Shown here piece by piece: positions 3,660 through 7,154 of a DNA stretch of 7,154 bases. Made by a program: the position numbers and the translations under genes. The notes under the pieces were generated by a model that saw nothing but the letters and a program-made list of their open reading frames with translations, had not been told where the DNA came from and ran no database searches. This stretch comes from an uncultured bacterium (lineage in GTDB: Bacteria; Patescibacteriota; Dojkabacteria; CALFHW01), in assembly GCA_937876695.1 (NCBI GenBank), contig CALFHW010000060.1:1-7154 (forward strand), read 5' to 3'. Numbering within the stretch: position 1 is the stretch's first letter; each line of letters starts with the position of its first letter.

Positions 3660-6347
3660 ATGACTCCTATGCAAAAACAATATAACGACCTCAAAGCTCA
3701 GCATCCCGATGCAGTGATGTTGTTTCGGATGGGGGATTTTTATGAAGCATTTGATGATGACGCCGTGGAATTGTCCAAAATTTTGGGAATTACGCTTACT
3801 TCCAGAGGAAAAGACGCCAATCGCCAGCCCATGGCTGGAATTCCGCACCACGCTCTGCCGACTTACCTACCGAAACTAGTGGATGCGGGTGTCAAGATAG
3901 CAATTGCAGATCAAATGCACGAACCTGTTGCGGGGCAACTTGTGGAGCGACAAATCCGAGAGGTGATAACTCCTGGCGTAGTGGTGGACGAGGCACTTCT
4001 GGGACACCAGGGTAATAACTATTTGGCAAGCGTGGCGGTTAGTTCTGGTAAGTCCAGCAATACAAATAGTGGCAATTACACCTCGGCCATCTGCCTGGTG
4101 GACGCCAGTACCTCAGCTGCTCTGCTGTTTGAGGTTAGTGACGATAGCCAGAGTTTGGACCAATTACTAAGTGAACTGCAAAAATACCAGGTCAAGGAGC
4201 TAGTTATCGCAGATAATTTGGAAACTTGGATGCTAACTAGACTTGCAAAGCAGAATCTGCCAACTGTCAGGTTGATCAACACAGTCCCAGCAGCAGATTT
4301 TGACTTGAAAGAGAGCTTTAGCGAGCTTAAATCGGCCTATGAGCTAAACTCGCTCAAAGCCTGGGGACTTAGCGAGCAATCGGATCTATTAGGACCACTC
4401 AATGCGGCCAGAAGGTACTTGCAAGATAATTTGCACAAGAAGTTAAATCTAGATAAATTAGTGATTCTCAAACCCAGTTCCTATGTCAATATCCCTTGGA
4501 GCAGCTATCGCTCGCTAGAGGTGTTTGCAGATAGTACGGGTAGCGAAAACTACTCTTTATTTAAACACCTTGATAACACCATAACCAGAGGCGGCCGCAG
4601 GCTTTTAAAGGATTATCTGCTCAATGTCTGCGCAGATTTACCTGAAATTGAACGTAGAAACAAGCAAGTTGAGCAGTTTATGACCTTGTTTGGAGAGGGG
4701 CAGATTGCTACTACCGTTAAGACCGCCTTAAATGACCAATTCGACTATGATAGGTTTCTGACAAAAGCTGCTTACCAGCGCCTGGGACCTCAAGATCTCT
4801 ATCAATTATCGACCAGCATTAAGTCAGCAAGGGCTTTGCAATCACTAATTCAGGGAAAAGTGAATAACGGTCTAGCAGAGTTTGATTTTTCGGGGTTGGA
4901 AGAGCTTGCTAGCACCTATGAACAGGCGATAATCCCTGGAATTCTCTCAACTTCAGATCCGGGTTTCATTAATTCTGAATATGACTCAAAGCTGCAAGAG
5001 ATCTTGGCTGCAGGGCGTAATGGCCAAGAGTACATCCAGAGTTTGGAAAAGAGTGAAATCGAAAAGACTGGTATTTCTAGCCTTAAAGTTCGGTACAACA
5101 AGGTCTTTGGCTACTATATCGAGGTTAGCAAGAGCTACGCCAGCAAAGTCCCACTTTCCTACGTGCGCAAGCAAACTCTAGTGAATGCAGAGCGTTACAT
5201 CACCGAGGATTTGAAGAAATGGGAGGAAATAATACTAAGCAACAACGATATACGTCTCAAAAGAGAGTTAGAAATACTGCAAGAGCTCAAATTACTGTTG
5301 GAACCACATTTAAATAAGTTATCGCAATTAGGTAAATTGGTAGCGGAAGCTGATGTACTCCAAGGTTTTGCAAGTCTATCTATGAAATACAGCTACGTAA
5401 AACCCGAGTTTGGCAAACAGACCGAACTAATCGCACTTAAACATCCGGTGGTAGCAGCTGCATTAGGGCAAAACTTCGTAGCCAATGACCTGAGCATGTC
5501 CCAAAGTGAGCGCTTCCTCGTAATCACTGGCCCCAACATGGCTGGAAAATCCACCTATATCCGCAGCGTGGCGCTAGCTCAAATGATGGCGCAAATCGGC
5601 TGCTATGTAGCTGCCCAGACAGCTAAACTGCCGCTTACGGACGGAATTTACACTAGAATCGGCGCGGCGGACAATCTCGCCCAAAACGAATCCACTTTTA
5701 TGGTGGAGATGGTAGAAATGTCCTATATCATGCGCCGCGCTACCGCTGATAGCCTCGTCATCCTCGATGAAGTGGGCAGGGGCACCTCTACCTATGACGG
5801 AGTGGCTTTGGCATGGGCATTAGTCGAGCGAATTTCACAGAATCTAAAGTGTAGGACACTATTTGCCACTCACTACCACGAGCTCACCGAGCTGTCAAAA
5901 GGTCTAGAAGGTGTAGTGGACTATTTCGTGGAGGCTAAAGCTCGCGAGAAACTCTACTTTACTCATAAACTCAAGCGCGGCAAGGCAAACAAATCCTATG
6001 GAGTCGAAGTAGCCAGACTGGCTGGCCTGCCAGAAGAGATAATCATCCGCGCCAGAGAAGTGCTCAGCGTGCTCGAGGCAGAAAACGACATCAAGCACAT
6101 CGCCAAGACCAGGCTGAACTACCAGCAGTTAGGGCTGCCGCTTTCGGGCGAGGCTTTAGATTCAGATAGTTCCAACCGAGATACAGGCAACATCGATGAG
6201 AACAAAATCGAGCAGCTAGAAAGCAAAGTCCAGCAGTTCGAACAGCTCCAAGATAAGCTAAATTCAATCGATTTAGACCAAACTACCCCAATTTCCGCCC
6301 TAACTCACTTGGCAGATCTTAAAAACCTTTTTCCTACGGAGAAGTAA
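3660..6347 (+). CDS. mutS: DNA mismatch repair protein MutS
   Basis: MutS recognises mispaired or looped bases behind the replication fork and, as an ATP-dependent sliding clamp, recruits downstream repair factors. The 895-residue protein is complete and slightly long for the family (about 850-890). The N-terminus MTPMQKQYNDLKAQHPD aligns with the conserved TPMMQQY start. The mismatch-reading Phe-x-Glu is FYE (27-29, in MGDFYEAF). The connector, lever and clamp domains fill about 120-590. The ATPase has Walker A GPNMAGKST (624-632), NESTFMVEM (676-684), the signature and Walker B SLVILDEVGRGTST (698-711) and ATHYHE (736-741), followed by KSYGVEVARLAGLP. After a polar, acidic linker (about 815-850) the C-terminal tetramerisation-type end TPISALTHLADLKNL is kept. 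The FYE domain makes this MutS1 rather than MutS2. No mutL lies in the window. No Shine-Dalgarno is present; the start is bounded by an in-frame TAA two codons upstream. Confidence 0.98.
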   Translation: MTPMQKQYNDLKAQHPDAVMLFRMGDFYEAFDDDAVELSKILGITLTSRGKDANRQPMAGIPHHALPTYLPKLVDAGVKIAIADQMHEPVAGQLVERQIREVITPGVVVDEALLGHQGNNYLASVAVSSGKSSNTNSGNYTSAICLVDASTSAALLFEVSDDSQSLDQLLSELQKYQVKELVIADNLETWMLTRLAKQNLPTVRLINTVPAADFDLKESFSELKSAYELNSLKAWGLSEQSDLLGPLNAARRYLQDNLHKKLNLDKLVILKPSSYVNIPWSSYRSLEVFADSTGSENYSLFKHLDNTITRGGRRLLKDYLLNVCADLPEIERRNKQVEQFMTLFGEGQIATTVKTALNDQFDYDRFLTKAAYQRLGPQDLYQLSTSIKSARALQSLIQGKVNNGLAEFDFSGLEELASTYEQAIIPGILSTSDPGFINSEYDSKLQEILAAGRNGQEYIQSLEKSEIEKTGISSLKVRYNKVFGYYIEVSKSYASKVPLSYVRKQTLVNAERYITEDLKKWEEIILSNNDIRLKRELEILQELKLLLEPHLNKLSQLGKLVAEADVLQGFASLSMKYSYVKPEFGKQTELIALKHPVVAAALGQNFVANDLSMSQSERFLVITGPNMAGKSTYIRSVALAQMMAQIGCYVAAQTAKLPLTDGIYTRIGAADNLAQNESTFMVEMVEMSYIMRRATADSLVILDEVGRGTSTYDGVALAWALVERISQNLKCRTLFATHYHELTELSKGLEGVVDYFVEAKAREKLYFTHKLKRGKANKSYGVEVARLAGLPEEIIIRAREVLSVLEAENDIKHIAKTRLNYQQLGLPLSGEALDSDSSNRDTGNIDENKIEQLESKVQQFEQLQDKLNSIDLDQTTPISALTHLADLKNLFPTEK

Positions 6348-6352
6348 TACGT

Positions 6353-6364
6353 ATTGTCAGCTAA
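6353..6364 (+). repeat. 12-bp direct repeat, second copy at 3628-3639
   Basis: ATTGTCAGCTAA occurs here, six bases after the mutS stop, and also at 3628-3639 just before mutS, so the two copies bracket the gene. A 12-base match is expected about once or twice by chance in 7 kb, so the position is the only reason to list it. The core TTGTCAG occurs again at 6374-6380, exactly 20 bp after its copy at 6354-6360. Confidence 0.4.
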
Positions 6365-6411
6365 CAGTCGATTTTGTCAGTCTTGGTCAAGCTAGTAATA
6401 GTGTCGTATCC

Positions 6412-6417
6412 TATAAT
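6412..6417 (+). promoter_or_regulatory. Candidate -10 box of the right-end gene
   Basis: A perfect TATAAT sits in the 98-bp gap after mutS, 28 bases before the ATG at 6446. Transcription would start near 6424, giving a leader of about 22 bases, the longest for any gene here. No good -35 is seen at 16-18 bp; TTGGTC (6383-6388) is too far away. The gap has no intrinsic terminator for mutS that I can see. Confidence 0.5.
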
Positions 6418-6430
6418 ATAGCAGTAAGTT

Positions 6431-6445
6431 ATGTTGATTGGATAA
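6431..6445 (+). other. Possible four-codon leader ORF abutting the next start codon
   Basis: ATG TTG ATT GGA TAA (M-L-I-G-stop) begins about seven bases after the predicted transcription start and ends directly against the ATG of the right-end gene, in the same frame. It could couple translation or act as a re-initiation leader. It is short enough to be chance. Confidence 0.2.
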
Positions 6446-7154
6446 ATGAGCACTGTGGACATATTGACTATTGAACAAATGGAGTCCGAAATAACAAAAT
6501 CAGCAAAAAATACGCCAATAGAATTCGCGCCTATTGATTTCCAAGATAAGCTGTGCTACCTCGCTGAGACCTACTGGATTTACAATGTTATAAATGAAGT
6601 GGGACGTAGAAATAATGGTGCCTTTACATTTCCGGCTGGTGTCAGAGAATACACAATAGGGCCAAAGGCTGTTGGTGAAGAAACGTACCTAACCTTGAGA
6701 GATGGAGTGGTATGGGCTCACTCTGAGAGTGATTTAGATGCGCGGGGAAACAAAAGAATCTTTTTACTACCTTGGGCAATATTGGGTATTACAGACCCAA
6801 TTGCATCTACTCAACACCCTTGGTATAGAGGATACCAACTAGGTGAGAGTTGTGTCGATACAGGAGGTGTATTAGAACACGTTTCGAAGTATTTATTTTC
6901 TATACTCCGAATACTAGATGAATACCTAAAAGGAAGAAAGAGTGACCCGTTTAAGAAGTACTTACTCGAACAGCGAGATTTATTTACGGCAAAAATTGCT
7001 GAGATGAAGGCAAATGAGAACTCTCACCCCTTTTTATATGTTGAAGAGGTTAAGCATAAGCGCGAGACGGGCGTAAAAGTGGAAACCCAAGAGGTGAAAG
7101 AGGTTATGGCGAGGTGCTTTGCGGTAAGCGAACGACACTCAGATAAAAAAATAC
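6446..7154 (+). CDS. Unrecognised protein, N-terminal 236 residues (runs off right edge)
   Basis: The frame from the ATG at 6446 stays open for 236 codons to the window end. A TAA directly before the ATG fixes the earliest start; Met12 (6479) is an alternative. I do not recognise a family. The sequence has no signal peptide or clear membrane segment and looks soluble. Residues about 28-50 are aromatic-rich (DKLCYLAETYWIYNVINE). A middle stretch holds FTFPAGVREYTIG, TLRDGVVWAHSESD and FLLPWAILGI. A helical region follows (about 140-190, EHVSKYLFSILRILDEYLKGRK), and the end is highly charged and Lys/Glu-rich. Nine of 16 Ile codons are ATA and AGA is the commonest Arg codon, which may hint at a different origin from mutS, though I did not compare systematically. 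The open length, own -10 box and sensible composition support a real gene. No function is proposed. Confidence 0.75.
   Translation, partial: MSTVDILTIEQMESEITKSAKNTPIEFAPIDFQDKLCYLAETYWIYNVINEVGRRNNGAFTFPAGVREYTIGPKAVGEETYLTLRDGVVWAHSESDLDARGNKRIFLLPWAILGITDPIASTQHPWYRGYQLGESCVDTGGVLEHVSKYLFSILRILDEYLKGRKSDPFKKYLLEQRDLFTAKIAEMKANENSHPFLYVEEVKHKRETGVKVETQEVKEVMARCFAVSERHSDKKI

Noticed and set aside
3636..3851. Minus-strand open frame across the start of mutS
   Set aside because: It is antisense to the highly conserved MutS N-terminus and would cover the divergent promoter region; its product shows no motif.
3660..6347. Possibility that the large gene is MutS2 rather than MutS1
   Set aside because: It has the N-terminal mismatch-recognition domain with FYE and the normal MutS1 C-terminus, and it lacks a Smr domain.
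1..7154. CRISPR array, transposon, integrase or defence cluster
   Set aside because: No regularly spaced repeats, terminal inverted repeats, transposase or recombinase motifs were seen on either strand.
1..7154. UGA recoding as in some candidate-phyla lineages
   Set aside because: All recognised genes read through in the standard code with conserved motifs intact and end in TAA or TAG; no in-frame TGA at a conserved Gly position was needed to explain any gene.

Overview
The window looks like chromosomal DNA of a bacterium, most likely a member of the Candidate Phyla Radiation (Patescibacteria), possibly Saccharibacteria-like. This assignment is inference. It rests on a small Cys-rich membrane-anchored protein of a kind common in those genomes, a divergent MiaA, a UvrD-type helicase with atypical motif Ia wording, very tight gene packing, and no recognisable Shine-Dalgarno sequence before any gene. 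No rRNA or ribosomal protein is present to settle it. There is no mobile element, CRISPR array or obvious defence island.

Layout. At 1-770 (minus) lies the N-terminal part of a UvrD/PcrA-family DNA helicase that runs off the left edge. Only 19 bp away and divergent, 790-1752 (plus) is miaA, the tRNA A37 prenyltransferase. miaA meets, tail to tail with a 15-bp overlap, a minus-strand gene at 1738-2226 for a small membrane-anchored protein with an eight-cysteine cluster. Upstream of that gene on the same strand are tRNA-Leu(UAG) at 2283-2366 and a membrane-anchored glycoside hydrolase family 18 protein at 2406-3629. Only 30 bp away and divergent from the hydrolase is mutS (3660-6347, plus), complete and well conserved. 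A 98-bp spacer with a perfect -10 box leads to an unrecognised gene at 6446 that runs off the right edge.

How the parts relate. The helicase and MutS are DNA-repair proteins, and MiaA and the tRNA belong to translation. The two anchored proteins (GH18 and eight-cysteine) sit on one strand either side of the tRNA and are probably displayed at the cell surface. The window looks like ordinary compact core genome rather than one dedicated system. No MutL, UvrA/B/C or other partner is in view.

The most distinctive feature is how genes start. The two divergent pairs have nested promoters so close to the ATGs, with in-frame stops 2-4 codons upstream, that the transcripts should be leaderless or nearly so. 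The least understood element is the C-terminally truncated ORF at the right end, which I could not assign to a family.
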